Part shown: one piece after another, positions 45,698-55,704 of the stretch
Layout: every line of letters begins with the position of its first letter
How positions within the stretch are numbered: the stretch's first letter is position 1
Origin: Roseibium marinum
GTDB lineage: Bacteria > Pseudomonadota > Alphaproteobacteria > Rhizobiales > Stappiaceae
Reading direction: 5' to 3'
Assembly (NCBI RefSeq): GCF_002906165.1
Contig: NZ_PPCN01000002.1
Location: 186,001 to 250,000 of the forward strand
Length of the DNA: 64,000 bases
Translations under genes and position numbers: made by a program
Notes under the pieces: generated by a model
The model's database searches: none
Told to the model about the DNA's origin: nothing
The model's input: only the letters and a program-made list of their open reading frames with translations

Positions 45698-47077
45698 ATG
45701 ACAGTCGTTTCAGATATTTTGCCTGAAAAACCCGACCGGCGCGCAATCCTGTCCTGGGCGCTTTTCGACTGGGCCGCACAGCCCTTTTTCACGCTGATCA
45801 CGACGTTTGTCTTTGCACCCTATTTCGCCTCCACACTGGCCGCGACTCCGGCGGAAGGACAATCCCTGTGGGGCTATGCCACCGCCGCCGCCGGGCTATG
45901 CATTGCGCTTCTGGCGCCCGTTCTCGGCTCCGTCGCGGACGCCACCGGTGGCCGAAAACGCTGGATTTTCGTTTTTTCCATTCCCTTTCTCGTCTGCTGC
46001 TGGGCCATCTGGTATGCCGCTCCCGGCAACCCGCACGCTATTGCCATCGCGCTGACGGCCTTTGCCATCGGCACTCTCTCCATCGAGATCGCGACCGTCT
46101 TCAACAACGCCATGATGCCGTCTCTCGTGCCGGCGGCCCGCATCGGACGCCTGTCGAGCTTCGGCTGGGCCATCGGCTATGCGAGCGGCCTCATCACCCT
46201 GGTGATCGCTCTGGGCTTTTTCGCCGCCAGCCCGGAAACCGGCAAGACGCTTCTGGGATTCAAGCCGGTTCTGGGTCTCGATGCCGCGACCCAGGAAGGC
46301 GACCGCGCCGTCGGGCCATTCTCCGCGCTCTGGTATCTCGTCTTCGTATTGCCGATGTTCCTGTTCGTGCCCGATATGCCCCATCAGGCCAGACTGGGGC
46401 CGGCCATCCGCAAGGGCCTGCGCGATCTTGCGGGAAACCTTTCCCGTGCCCGGTCCAACCGCAATATTTTCCTGTTTCTGCTTGCCAACATGATCTTCAA
46501 GGACGGCCTGGTCGCGCTGTTTGCCTTCGGTGGCATTTACGCCGCGGGCCAGCTCGGCTGGGGGTCCATCGAAATCGGCACATTCGGTATCATTCTCACC
46601 ATCACCGGCGTGCTCGGGCTGATCCTGGGCGGTCCGATGGACGACAGATTCGGAGCCCGGCCGGTCATCGTGTTTTCGCTGATCGTGCTGATGATCTGCG
46701 GCCTTGGCATGATCTCCATCGACAGGACCACGGTGTTTTTCGTGATCACGACCAAGGCAGCACCCGAGGGCGCGCTGTTCGCGTCCCTGCCGGAGCAGGT
46801 GTTCATCGGCCTCGGCGCGGCGATCGGTGCCGTTTCCGGTCCCCTGCAGGCCTCCTGCCGCAGCCTGTTGATCCGTCTCACCCCACGTGAGCACGTGACC
46901 CAGTATTTCGGCCTGCTGGCCCTTTCCGGCAAGGTCACCAGCTTTCTCGCGCCACTCACCGTTGGCGTGGTCACCGCTCTCACCGCCAGTCAGCCGGCCG
47001 GAATGTCGGTCATTCTCGTGTTCTTCGCGGTGGGACTGACGCTGCTGCTTCTGGTGAAGGAAAGACCCGGCGGGTGA
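45698..47077 (+). CDS. MFS transporter, UMF1/Atg22-like
   Basis: A 459-residue protein with 12 predicted membrane helices. The start RRAILSWALFDWAAQPFFTLI and PVLGSVADATGGRKRW match UMF1 family members, which resemble yeast Atg22 amino acid exporters. ANMIFKDGLVALFAFGGIYA is another family block. Substrate is unknown. The start could also be GTG at 45668; neither start has a strong ribosome site. It converges with purH through a shared terminator. Confidence 0.82.
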   Translation: MTVVSDILPEKPDRRAILSWALFDWAAQPFFTLITTFVFAPYFASTLAATPAEGQSLWGYATAAAGLCIALLAPVLGSVADATGGRKRWIFVFSIPFLVCCWAIWYAAPGNPHAIAIALTAFAIGTLSIEIATVFNNAMMPSLVPAARIGRLSSFGWAIGYASGLITLVIALGFFAASPETGKTLLGFKPVLGLDAATQEGDRAVGPFSALWYLVFVLPMFLFVPDMPHQARLGPAIRKGLRDLAGNLSRARSNRNIFLFLLANMIFKDGLVALFAFGGIYAAGQLGWGSIEIGTFGIILTITGVLGLILGGPMDDRFGARPVIVFSLIVLMICGLGMISIDRTTVFFVITTKAAPEGALFASLPEQVFIGLGAAIGAVSGPLQASCRSLLIRLTPREHVTQYFGLLALSGKVTSFLAPLTVGVVTALTASQPAGMSVILVFFAVGLTLLLLVKERPGG

Positions 47078-47112
47078 GGCGGCAAAGAGCGGAATGACGG
47101 ACACGAAACGAA

Positions 47113-47142
47113 AAACGCGCCGACGGTGACACCGGCGCGTTT
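47113..47142. terminator. Bidirectional terminator between the MFS gene and purH
   Basis: AAACGCGCCG (47113-47122) pairs with CGGCGCGTTT (47133-47142); a T-run follows on the minus strand (GCGTTTTTCG) and a short one on the plus strand, so it can stop both convergent transcripts. Confidence 0.75.
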
Positions 47143-47230
47143 CGCTACTGTCTGGAACGTCAAGGCACCGTCATCACGCCGATAGTTCAGCGAACTGACG
47201 CGGTGTTTTCCTCTTTCCGGCCAGCCGCCA

Positions 47231-48847
47231 TCAGTGGCGGAAATGCCGCATGCCCGTCAGAACCATGGCGAGCCCTGCTTCGTCGGCCGCGGCGATGACA
47301 TCGTCGTCGCGCATGGAGCCGCCCGGCTGGATAACGGCGGTCGCGCCGGCTTCGGCCGCGGACAAAAGTCCGTCCGCAAAAGGAAAGAATGCATCTGAGG
47401 CAACCACGCAGCCTTTGGTAAGCGGTTCCGCCAGACCCGCGGCCTCGGTTGCGTCCAGAGCCTTGCGGGCTGCGATCCGGGCGGAATCCACCCGGCTCAT
47501 CTGACCGGCGCCGACCCCGACCGTCGCCCCGTCCTTCGCGTAGACGATGGCATTGGACTTGACGTGCTTGGCGATCCGGAAGGCGAATTTCAGATCCGCC
47601 AGTTCCCGCTCGCTGGGCGCGCGCTTCGTGACCACCTTCAGATCGAGATCGTCGACCACGCCATTGTCGCGCGACTGGACCAGAAGCCCGCCGGCGACGG
47701 ATTTGACGAACAGCCCCTTGGCGCGGGCATCGGCAAGACCGCCGGTGACGAGCAGCCTGAGATTTTTCTTTGCCGCGATGATTTCGAGGGCCGCGTCGTC
47801 CACGCCGGGCGCGATGATGACCTCGGTGAAGATCTTGACGATTTCTTCCGCCGCCGCCGCATCCAGTGTCCTGTTCAGCGCAACGATCCCGCCAAAGGCG
47901 GAGACCGGGTCGCAGCGGAGTGCCTTCTCATAGGCGTCCTTCAGGTTTGTCCCTTCGGCGACACCGCAGGGATTGGCGTGCTTGATGATGGCGACCGCGC
48001 CGGTGCGGGCCGGGTCGAACTCGCTGACCAGCTCAAAAGCCGCATCCGTGTCGTTGATGTTGTTGTAGGAAAGCGTCTTGCCCTGGAGCTGACGCGCGGT
48101 CGCCACACCCGGGCGCTTTTCGCCGGTCTTGTAGAAACCCGCTGTCTGGTGCGGGTTCTCGCCGTAGCGCATGACTTCGGCCAGCGCACCGCCAATCGCC
48201 CGATGGGCGGGGGTGGCCTCGTCAAGCTGGTCGGCCATCCAGTTGGAGACCGCCGCGTCGTAAGCCGCCGTGCGCGCGAAGGCCTTCAGCGCCAGTTTCC
48301 TGCGCAGGGCAACCGGCGCCTGTCCGTCATTTGCGTCCAGTTCGGCGATCACGGCGCCGTAGTCAGCCGGATCAGTCACGACCGTCACATAGGCGTGGTT
48401 CTTCGCCGCGGCCCGCGTCATCGCCGGTCCGCCGATATCGATATTCTCGATGCCGGCGGCGTAGTCGGCACCGGAGGCGACGACTTCTTCAAAGGGATAA
48501 AGATTGCCGCAGAAAAGGTCGATGCCGGTAATGTCATGCGCCGCCATGGCCGCCTGATGGTCGGCATCGCCCCGGATAGCGAGAAGCCCGCCATGGACCA
48601 TCGGATGCAGCGTCTTCACGCGGCCGTCCATGATTTCCGGAAACCCCGTGACCTCGGAAATATCCAGGACCGCCAACCCGGCGTCTTTCAGCGCCTTGTG
48701 CGACCCACCGGTCGACACCAACTCAACGCCCCGGTCCGCAAGGGCCCGGGCGAAGTCGACAAGACCGGTCTTGTCGTAAACGGAAAGAAGCGCGCGCTTG
48801 ACGGGAACCAGGTCGGGAACGGGAACGGCTTTGGACACAATGGCCAT
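47231..48847 (-). CDS. purH: Bifunctional AICAR formyltransferase / IMP cyclohydrolase
   Basis: A 538-residue enzyme. Residues 15-150 form the IMP cyclohydrolase (MGS-like) part with [20 protein letters not shown] and STGGSHKAL; the remainder is the AICAR transformylase, with the catalytic Lys-His in [13 protein letters not shown] and [12 protein letters not shown]. It performs the last two steps of purine synthesis. GAGG precedes the ATG. It is downstream of the heparinase-like gene. Confidence 0.97.
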   Translation of the reverse strand: MAIVSKAVPVPDLVPVKRALLSVYDKTGLVDFARALADRGVELVSTGGSHKALKDAGLAVLDISEVTGFPEIMDGRVKTLHPMVHGGLLAIRGDADHQAAMAAHDITGIDLFCGNLYPFEEVVASGADYAAGIENIDIGGPAMTRAAAKNHAYVTVVTDPADYGAVIAELDANDGQAPVALRRKLALKAFARTAAYDAAVSNWMADQLDEATPAHRAIGGALAEVMRYGENPHQTAGFYKTGEKRPGVATARQLQGKTLSYNNINDTDAAFELVSEFDPARTGAVAIIKHANPCGVAEGTNLKDAYEKALRCDPVSAFGGIVALNRTLDAAAAEEIVKIFTEVIIAPGVDDAALEIIAAKKNLRLLVTGGLADARAKGLFVKSVAGGLLVQSRDNGVVDDLDLKVVTKRAPSERELADLKFAFRIAKHVKSNAIVYAKDGATVGVGAGQMSRVDSARIAARKALDATEAAGLAEPLTKGCVVASDAFFPFADGLLSAAEAGATAVIQPGGSMRDDDVIAAADEAGLAMVLTGMRHFRH

Positions 48848-48927
48848 GAATTTGCCTCGCGATAGGGAATCTCCGGGAAGAATGGTCGCCCTAACATGTC
48901 TTCAGGAAAATCGGAAGATCATAGATG

Positions 48928-50697
48928 TCAGATCGGGGCCGGTTCCTGAAGCGGCAATTCGTCCGCTTCGTCGAAATCGCTGGTACCGCGCCTGCTCAGC
49001 TTGGCGGCTGCCGTTTTGCGGAACTGCCAGCCCACGGACAGTTCCTCAAGCAAGGAGCCCGCAATGACGATCTGATCGGTTTTCCGGTGGCCGTACACAT
49101 CCGACAGATAGATGCTTTCTTCCAGAAGCGGCTCGCTTCCATGGGCATCGAACTCCCAGGCTTCGCCGTCGCGGCACACCAGCAGGATCGCCGTTCCGCC
49201 GCGAATGAGCGATGCTTTCAATCCCGGGTGAAGATGAAAGCGGATCGCGTAGCGATGCTCGGGGTCGATGGATCCGACCGCGGAAAACGTGTCGATACCG
49301 TCGAGCACGGTTCCGTCGCCCGACAGGCGCAGGTCCCGCTGATGCACGACACGGAAATGCGCCGCGTAGCCGTCATGGGACGCGATGATGCGGCTGCCGG
49401 CCCTGTCGTCCTCGCGCTCGACGGGAACCATGACCGGACCGGAGAGTATCGGCGCGCCGAGCAGGTGGCCGAAGGGCCTTTCAGACAGAAAATGGCACGA
49501 GGACGTGTCTTCGATGGTCGCGGTGGAATGCGCGGCGGTGGACCGGCTCACCTTGCGCCAGAGCGGATTGGATTTCGGCGATACGCCGCAATTGACGACC
49601 ATCCGGTTCTGCCCGGAGGAAAATTCGAAGGACAGGCACCCGGCATGGGCATCGCCGGACACACCGGGGTCGGGGGCGGGGCCGGTATCTATCAGAACGA
49701 CGGAGTCCCCGCCGCTCAGCCGCTGATATCCGGAATGCGGCGCGTTGAGGGGCGGCGCGCCTCTGGCGTCGTCATAGGCAAGGATTGTCGCCACCAGGTC
49801 GTTGGGCGTCGAGCCCATGCCGTTGAAATGGGCCAGGGCGCCGTCGCCGTGACGGAAGAACCGCAGGAGCGGCATCATCCTGTCCACGGATTGCAGCATG
49901 GCGGGCGGCATCTCCAGTCCCTGAGCGACGAAAGCCTGCCGGACAGGCAGAAGATCGGCGAGAATATCGATAAGCGCGCGCGGATTGCGCGAGATATGGC
50001 CTCCGTCGGGGAGAATCTGACGGTTGAGCTCATGTTCCAGGCGGCGGATGCTCTGCCGGGCGAACCGGCCCTGGCCAGCCATGGAGATACAGGCCGAGGA
50101 GATGGCCAGCGCGGCGTGCAGCCGTTCGACGCCGTCTTCCGTTTCGTTGATCGTCTGGCGCAGATAGCGGATCTGCCGGGCGAGAGACTTGACGAAACCG
50201 CGGTAGAATTCGTGATCGCCATCCAGAAGAATGAAGGGCGAATGCGCCAGCCACGACAGGATACGCCGCGTAACGACGGAGGCTTCCCAGCCGATGGGAT
50301 GCCAGCGTCCGCAATATCGGATCCAGTCCTCAACCAGCGCACGGGCGTTCTGCCGGGAGATGTGGCTGTCGGCGGCACGCAGGTCTCGCAGCCAGCCGAA
50401 GGCATGCAGTTCCCGCTGCCAGTCCTCGTGCGCCGCCTCCAGTTCGAAGGGAGACCGGCCCTGGGTTTCGACCAGATGGCCCGAAAACAGGAACCGCCCG
50501 CCATAAATGTCGGCGGCATTGGTCGCATCGGCGGTGCGCAGATCCTGCGGGGCGAGGAGCAACCGCGCCGGCACGGCCGAAAACGGCTGCATGCGAAAGA
50601 TCGGTCCGCCATGCATCCATTTAAGGGAACGTTGCCAAACATGCAGTGCCACGAGACGCCAGACAAGGCTTCTTTCGTTGAGGCTAGCGATATTCAC
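48928..50697 (-). CDS. Heparinase II/III family protein
   Basis: A 589-residue protein: an N-terminal alpha-helical toroid (about residues 60-320, including GDGALAHFNGMGSTPNDLV) and a C-terminal beta-sandwich (about 350-560, GAPILSGPVMVPVERED). This is the architecture of heparinase II/III-like polysaccharide lyases, but no signal peptide is present, which is unusual for an exported lyase. The start is at GTG 50697 or the preceding TTG. The order rsmB-heparinase-purH is conserved in alphaproteobacteria, so the role may be cellular rather than catabolic. Confidence 0.85.
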   Translation of the reverse strand: MNIASLNERSLVWRLVALHVWQRSLKWMHGGPIFRMQPFSAVPARLLLAPQDLRTADATNAADIYGGRFLFSGHLVETQGRSPFELEAAHEDWQRELHAFGWLRDLRAADSHISRQNARALVEDWIRYCGRWHPIGWEASVVTRRILSWLAHSPFILLDGDHEFYRGFVKSLARQIRYLRQTINETEDGVERLHAALAISSACISMAGQGRFARQSIRRLEHELNRQILPDGGHISRNPRALIDILADLLPVRQAFVAQGLEMPPAMLQSVDRMMPLLRFFRHGDGALAHFNGMGSTPNDLVATILAYDDARGAPPLNAPHSGYQRLSGGDSVVLIDTGPAPDPGVSGDAHAGCLSFEFSSGQNRMVVNCGVSPKSNPLWRKVSRSTAAHSTATIEDTSSCHFLSERPFGHLLGAPILSGPVMVPVEREDDRAGSRIIASHDGYAAHFRVVHQRDLRLSGDGTVLDGIDTFSAVGSIDPEHRYAIRFHLHPGLKASLIRGGTAILLVCRDGEAWEFDAHGSEPLLEESIYLSDVYGHRKTDQIVIAGSLLEELSVGWQFRKTAAAKLSRRGTSDFDEADELPLQEPAPI

Positions 50698-50825
50698 CAA
50701 ACCATCCCCGCAACTGATGGTTTATCCGCGATTATTGGATGTCTCCGGCTCAGTAATTTGAAAACAAGGCATTAAGGTTAGCATTTCATTTAAATAAACA
50801 TTGCAAGTGAACAGTTTACGCCGCG

Positions 50826-52202
50826 TTAAAGCCGCCTGAATCTGGCAGCGAAAAACCCGTCCATTCCCTTCATGTCCTCACCGGAGCCCGCCGCATGGCA
50901 CGGAAGACAACGGAGGTATCCGGCCTCGGTAATCAGATGGCCGAGACCGCCGACTTCCTCCGCGTCAATCGGTTCAAGCCGGACCTTGCCCGCCTGACGC
51001 TCGACAAACGCCTCCACCTGCGCTTCGCCTTCCTCCGGCTCCAGCGAACAGGTGCAGTAGACGATTACTCCACCCGGCTTTACCCAGGCGACGGTCCTGT
51101 CCAGAAGATCGCCCTGGATCTCGCTCAGTTTTTCGATGTCGTACGCCTGTTTGGTCCAGGGGAGGTCCGGATGACGGCGGATCGTGCCCGTCGCACCGCA
51201 GGGCGCATCGAGCAGGATGGCATCGAACGGCTCATCCGGTACAAAGTCTCTGAGATCGGAGGCGATCGTGCGAACCGTCAGGCCCAATCGGGCCATGTTC
51301 TCTTCCAGCCGTTTGAGCCGTCCCTTGGAAATATCGACCGCCGTCACCTCGGCCCCTGCCAGGGCGAGTTGCGCTGTCTTGCCTCCAGGCGCGGCACAAA
51401 GATCGGCGGCCTTGAGACCCCGGATATCGCCGAGGAGATGGACGGGCAGCGCGGCGGCCGCGTCCTGCACCCACCATTCACCGTCTTCAAAGCCTTCAAC
51501 GGCTTCCACGGACCCTTTCCTTGAAAGCCGCACGCTGCCGGCGCCGACCACGTGGCCGCCGAGCCTTTCGGCCCAGCCTTGCGGGTCCGACTTCACCGTC
51601 AGATCCAGCGCCGCCTCATTCTGATGCGCCCTTGCGATCTCGCGGGCGGTTTCCGCGCCATAAGCCGCCCGCCAGCTTTCCATCAGCCAGTCCGGCGTAT
51701 TCACGATGTCCGCGTCGATATCCGCCGTGACCTCGTCGCGCTCCCGTCCCAGGCGCCGCAGCACGCCGTTGACAAGCCCTTTGTAGGGCCGCGCCCGGCG
51801 ATCCGCCCCGGCATGTTCGACCGCCAGCGAGACGGCCGCCCTGTCCGGAATGTCGAGATAAAGCATCTGCGCGATGGCAACATGCAGGATATCGAGCACC
51901 CGGCCGGTCTTTTCCGGAATGCCCCGGTCAAGCAGCCGGTCCAGGATGATTGAAATTTCGCCGCGGTGCCTCAGGGCAGCGCCAAGGATCGCCCGCACCA
52001 GGGAGCGGTCATTGCCGGCAAGCGCGCGCAATCCCGAATGACCGGAGGCGGCATCGAACTCTCCGTCCAGGGTCCGTTTTTTATGAACGACGTTCCCGAG
52101 GATATCCGCGGCCACCTTGCGGGCTGCGAATCCGGGATTTTCGGATCTTTCCTGATCCTGTTGCCCGGCGGGTCCCGGGGATCTTTTCGGCGGACTTTTC
52201 AA
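50826..52202 (-). CDS. rsmB: 16S rRNA (cytosine-C5)-methyltransferase, RsmB family
   Basis: A 458-residue enzyme: an N-terminal NusB-like helical domain (residues 25-160) and a C-terminal Rossmann methyltransferase. LCAAPGGKTAQLALAGA is the SAM motif, LLDAPCGATGTIRRHPD and VYCTCSLEPEEGE hold the two catalytic Cys. It methylates C967-like positions in 16S rRNA. A TTG start at 52202 follows AGGA; I see no better ATG. The heparinase-like gene follows after 125 AT-rich bases. Confidence 0.88.
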   Translation of the reverse strand: MKSPPKRSPGPAGQQDQERSENPGFAARKVAADILGNVVHKKRTLDGEFDAASGHSGLRALAGNDRSLVRAILGAALRHRGEISIILDRLLDRGIPEKTGRVLDILHVAIAQMLYLDIPDRAAVSLAVEHAGADRRARPYKGLVNGVLRRLGRERDEVTADIDADIVNTPDWLMESWRAAYGAETAREIARAHQNEAALDLTVKSDPQGWAERLGGHVVGAGSVRLSRKGSVEAVEGFEDGEWWVQDAAAALPVHLLGDIRGLKAADLCAAPGGKTAQLALAGAEVTAVDISKGRLKRLEENMARLGLTVRTIASDLRDFVPDEPFDAILLDAPCGATGTIRRHPDLPWTKQAYDIEKLSEIQGDLLDRTVAWVKPGGVIVYCTCSLEPEEGEAQVEAFVERQAGKVRLEPIDAEEVGGLGHLITEAGYLRCLPCHAAGSGEDMKGMDGFFAARFRRL

Positions 52203-52251
52203 CTACCTGTCCTATTCGCGGTCCGGACAGCCGGACCTGCATGAAAACCAA

Positions 52252-52284
52252 GCGCCGCAGACCGGTCGTCCGGCTGCGGCGCAA
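52252..52284 (-). terminator. GC-rich hairpin downstream of htpX
   Basis: GCGCCGCAG (52252-52260) and CTGCGGCGC (52274-52282) pair around a 13-base loop; on the minus strand TTGGTTTTC follows the stem. It lies between htpX and rsmB and could stop htpX transcripts. Confidence 0.5.
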
Positions 52285-52306
52285 TAAGTGCATTCTAGAT
52301 CAACGG

Positions 52307-52322
52307 GCTTTCATGTGAAAGC
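52307..52322. repeat. Palindrome GCTTTCA-TG-TGAAAGC
   Basis: Seven-base arms flank TG. The left half GCTTTCATGTG is identical to the repeat at 14472-14482 near phaB. Preceded by GATCAACGG, similar to the GATCA context there. Confidence 0.55.
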
Positions 52323-52373
52323 GCTTCAAACCAGAAAAGTCGGCCTGTTTGAGCGCTTCTCGCAAGCGGAGCC

Positions 52374-53336
52374 TTATCCCCACGGCCCTTTCGGCCGGTT
52401 CACGGCGGAGGAGCGGGTCGGCCGTACGGCGCTTTCCCACGGTCCGGAGGAACCGGAGGGTGACCTGCCGCTGAAGGTGGCCCGGCCGCCGGTGCCCAGC
52501 CCGCCATCGGCAAGCTTGCGCAGCTCGTCGATGCGGTTCCGGGTGTTGGGGTGCGTGGAAAACAGATTGTCCATCCGCTCGCCGGACAACGGGTTCATGA
52601 TGAACATATGCGCTGTCGCCGGATTGGCTTCCGCGTCGGGATTATGGATGCGCTCAACGCCGTTCGCGATCTTGCCGAGCGCCGAGGCAAGCCACAGCGG
52701 CTCGCCGCAGATCTGCGCGCCCATACGGTCCGCCGCATATTCCCGCGTCCGTGAAATAGCCATCTGAACGACCATCGCCGCCATGGGGGCTACGATCATC
52801 ATCACGATGACACCGACAATGCCGAGCGGATTGTTCCGGTTGCCGCCGAAGAAAAAGGCGAAATTGGCCAGCATGGAAATCGCACCGGCAATCGTCGCGG
52901 TGATCGTCATGATCAACGTGTCGTGGTTCTTCACATGCGCGAGCTCATGAGCCATCACCCCGGCGACTTCCTCCGGGGAGAGCATGTTCAAAAGCCCTGT
53001 CGTGGCCGCGACCGCCGCGTTCTGCGGGTTTCGGCCGGTGGCAAAGGCGTTCGGCTGCGGATTGTCGATGATATAGACCTTGGGCATCGGCAGGCCGGCA
53101 TTGCGCGCCAGTCCTTGCACCAGATGGTAATAGTCCGGCGCGCTGCGTTCATCCACTTCGCGCGCATGATGCATGCGCAGGACCATCTTGTCCGCGTTCC
53201 AGTAGCTGAACAGGTTCATGGCGGCAGCCACCGCCAGGGCAATCATCATGCCCGACTGGCCGCCGATCATGAAGCCTATCCCCATGAAAAGGGCGGTCAT
53301 TCCCGCCAGAAGCATCGCTGTGCGAACGTAGTTCAT
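52374..53336 (-). CDS. htpX: Zinc metalloprotease HtpX
   Basis: A 320-residue membrane protease with four hydrophobic segments. [14 protein letters not shown] holds the HExxH site and [15 protein letters not shown] the third zinc ligand Glu; the C-terminus is Gly/Ser/Pro-rich. It degrades misfolded membrane proteins in the cytoplasmic membrane. The start at 53336 ([12 protein letters not shown]) matches the family; upstream in-frame codons reach 53465. Divergent from sdhAF4. Confidence 0.95.
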   Translation of the reverse strand: MNYVRTAMLLAGMTALFMGIGFMIGGQSGMMIALAVAAAMNLFSYWNADKMVLRMHHAREVDERSAPDYYHLVQGLARNAGLPMPKVYIIDNPQPNAFATGRNPQNAAVAATTGLLNMLSPEEVAGVMAHELAHVKNHDTLIMTITATIAGAISMLANFAFFFGGNRNNPLGIVGVIVMMIVAPMAAMVVQMAISRTREYAADRMGAQICGEPLWLASALGKIANGVERIHNPDAEANPATAHMFIMNPLSGERMDNLFSTHPNTRNRIDELRKLADGGLGTGGRATFSGRSPSGSSGPWESAVRPTRSSAVNRPKGPWG

Positions 53337-53492
53337 CGCCGCTGTAATCCGTTTCCTGTTCAGTTTCAGATATGGCCGGGAAAGAGCGTCCGGAACGCCC
53401 GCCTCCGGTTTGAAGATGGGGATTGCTGCCATTCTTGGCAAGATTGCACTATATGAGTCTGACAAAAGCGTAATGTTGAAGACAATGAGCCG

Positions 53493-53747
53493 ATGACAGA
53501 TAAACCCACCGCTGCCTATACATCGACCGAAGTTCCCTCGCTAAAAGCGGAAAACGAAAGCGCGCCGAGAAGAAAATTCGAGGATCTGCCCCCCGCGGCC
53601 CAGCGCGCGCTGCGGGAAGCCGAGGAACGGCGCAAGCAGATCGATGCAAAACAGCAGGCTATGCCCGAGGAAGTGAACGGCCGCGGCGGACTCGAACCGA
53701 CGCGCTATGACGACTGGGAAATCAAGGGCCTGACGGTGGATTTCTGA
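53493..53747 (+). CDS. DUF1674 protein, succinate dehydrogenase assembly factor 4
   Basis: An 84-residue protein: a disordered N-terminus and the conserved end [22 protein letters not shown]. This family matures the flavoprotein subunit of succinate dehydrogenase by helping FAD attachment (SdhAF4 in mitochondria and alphaproteobacteria). The sdh genes are not in the window. The start at 53493 is the only plausible ATG. Confidence 0.88.
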   Translation: MTDKPTAAYTSTEVPSLKAENESAPRRKFEDLPPAAQRALREAEERRKQIDAKQQAMPEEVNGRGGLEPTRYDDWEIKGLTVDF

Positions 53748-53776
53748 GAACCGGTCTTCACAAGAGTAAAGACGGC

Positions 53777-54442
53777 TCAGGCTTCCGCCAGCTTGAGGAC
53801 TTCGCCGGCAACCGCCCTGGCCAGATCCGCCTGCGGTTCGGCATCGAAGTGAACGGCGTCGATCGGACTGGCCGAAATGACGGTGCCCGTGTCGAAAAAC
53901 GCCGCGCCGTATTCCGCTGCCTTTTCCCGATAGCAACCGGCAAGCCGGTGGGATTCCTTGTAACTCCTGTCATCGAATTGCGCCTCAAGGGGTGTCCCCG
54001 CCAGCGGACCGAGAGGCGGCGGTGACATGAGCAGCACTTTCGGCGCCCGGCCTTCCGTGTCGTCGGTCGGCCTGCGGGCGAAATCCAGGAGACGGCCCAT
54101 GGAAGCCGCGATGGTTTCCGCGTTTGCTGAAAACCGCATCTTCAGATCGTTCGTCCCCAGCATGATGATCAGGATATCGATGGGCATGTGGGTCCGGCGT
54201 ACGGTTCCCAGATGCGCCAGCCCGTTCCTGTCGCCCATCACCGGATCGTCGTAAACGGTAGTGCGCCCGTTGACGCCTTCTTCGAGCACATAAAACCCCG
54301 GCCCGAGTTCCCTTTGCATCCGCCGCGTCCAACGAATTTCGTGACCGTAGCGGGATTTATCGGCCGGGTTGAATCCCCAGGTGAGCGAATCTCCAAAGCA
54401 AACAACGCAAACCGGGTTTTTTGCGGTTCTCGACATCTTCAT
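53777..54442 (-). CDS. SGNH/GDSL-type hydrolase (arylesterase-like)
   Basis: A 221-residue enzyme: the Ser in CFGDSLTWG (block I), GVNGRTT (block II), the oxyanion Asn in MLGTNDLKM (block III) and the catalytic Asp-His in IDAVHFD (block V). It is a lysophospholipase/arylesterase type. No signal peptide is visible, so the site is cytoplasmic. It starts ATGAAGATG at 54442 and diverges from the C39-like gene. Confidence 0.9.
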   Translation of the reverse strand: MKMSRTAKNPVCVVCFGDSLTWGFNPADKSRYGHEIRWTRRMQRELGPGFYVLEEGVNGRTTVYDDPVMGDRNGLAHLGTVRRTHMPIDILIIMLGTNDLKMRFSANAETIAASMGRLLDFARRPTDDTEGRAPKVLLMSPPPLGPLAGTPLEAQFDDRSYKESHRLAGCYREKAAEYGAAFFDTGTVISASPIDAVHFDAEPQADLARAVAGEVLKLAEA

Positions 54443-54533
54443 TAAACCTGCTAAAACGAGATTGAGTTTTCAGTTAAGTAACAGCCAAGATACGTTTTTT
54501 TACCAATTACAATCTCTCAATCGGGAGAAAAAC

Positions 54534-55607
54534 ATGCCCTATACTATTATGTCGATTAAATTCTCGGTCGGCGATTCCGACGCATACAATTTCTACAATG
54601 ATGTCGTCGTCGCCCAGGGTCTTTTGAACGATCATTATTATGCGAACGCCGCCTTCGCCAGTGCCGCCGGTCAGCTCCTGACTGTCGATGGAGATTGCGG
54701 CGCGCTGACGAAAAGCGCAATCCGGTCCTTTCAGACTGTCGTCATGGGCAAAAGCCCCCATTGGGCCGACGGCCGCATCGACCCCGGCGGCCAGACCTGG
54801 CGGGCCCTGAACGGCAACCTGCCATCGGTTGCGAATATAAGCCCGGCTCCCCTGGACACCAGCACCTCGGGTGCCGTGGGCTCCTCGCTCGGCAATTCGG
54901 GGGACTATTCCGCCTTTCGGCAGGGCAACTATTCATCACATCTGGGCACCAGCAGTCAGTATGATTCCAACAAGAGCGGCGGCATCGATGCCGGGGACAA
55001 ATTCTCGACAATCGCCAGTCACGGCTGCTGTCTATGCACGCTCACGATGGCGGCAACCGCCATTGGCAGCCGCGTACCGTCCTACTGGCCGGAGGGAGTG
55101 ACACCGAAATCTCTGACGCCGCTCGTCGCGAACACGATCTGCAAGAATGCCGGTGCGTTTTCCGGCTACAGCCTCAACATGCAGACGGCGGCGAATGCCC
55201 TCGGAATGGCGGGAACCCATTACGGATTTACTTCGGCCATGCCGGGGAACGCGGTCGACATCCTCCTTGGCCACCTGGCCGGAGGCAACCCGGTCGCCCT
55301 TCATGTCGACTACAAGAAAGGCGGCAGCGGCGATCACTGGGTACTGGGAACCCGTAAAATCAACGATTTCGAAGGCGATGTGGAGGCAATCGACCCGGCA
55401 TCTGGCGGCAGGATGAAATTCACTCGAATGGATGTGTTCAACACCCGTTACGCCGCTCAGAGCGACACTGAGAAAAAGGGGATTCTGTTCGGGCTGCCCA
55501 CGAATGGCGGGTCCGCAAGCCCGTCGCGGCGCGAAAAACAGTATGACTACATCGTCGTCCGGTTCATGACGTTGCGATCGGTCGCCGGAACATCGGGTGT
55601 CTACTGA
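54534..55607 (+). CDS. Peptidoglycan-binding plus C39-like cysteine peptidase protein
   Basis: A 357-residue protein without signal peptide or helix. Residues 10-95 look like a peptidoglycan-binding domain (VDGDCGALTKSAIRSFQTVV and DGRIDPGGQTWRALNG). Residues 125-345 resemble a papain-like Peptidase_C39_2 domain: Cys within SHGCCLCTLTMAA (165-168), His268 in GDHWVLG and Asp287 in AIDPASGG form the expected triad. GGGAG precedes the ATG. The upstream 90 bp are AT-rich compared with the neighbours. Such a layout suits a murein-acting effector or lysin delivered by a secretion system, but no such system is adjacent. Confidence 0.7.
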   Translation: MPYTIMSIKFSVGDSDAYNFYNDVVVAQGLLNDHYYANAAFASAAGQLLTVDGDCGALTKSAIRSFQTVVMGKSPHWADGRIDPGGQTWRALNGNLPSVANISPAPLDTSTSGAVGSSLGNSGDYSAFRQGNYSSHLGTSSQYDSNKSGGIDAGDKFSTIASHGCCLCTLTMAATAIGSRVPSYWPEGVTPKSLTPLVANTICKNAGAFSGYSLNMQTAANALGMAGTHYGFTSAMPGNAVDILLGHLAGGNPVALHVDYKKGGSGDHWVLGTRKINDFEGDVEAIDPASGGRMKFTRMDVFNTRYAAQSDTEKKGILFGLPTNGGSASPSRREKQYDYIVVRFMTLRSVAGTSGVY

Positions 55608-55704
55608 CAAAACCCGCCATCCGGCGGCGGTTGGTTAATAAGGGATTTACCAGGAAGGCGATAGAGTCGAACCAAAGTTTTGCGTAACGACTGCCGGATC
55701 CCTG

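Noticed and set aside
54534..55607. Type VI secretion effector-immunity pair
   Set aside because: No immunity-like gene or T6SS component is adjacent, so only the hydrolase itself is reported.
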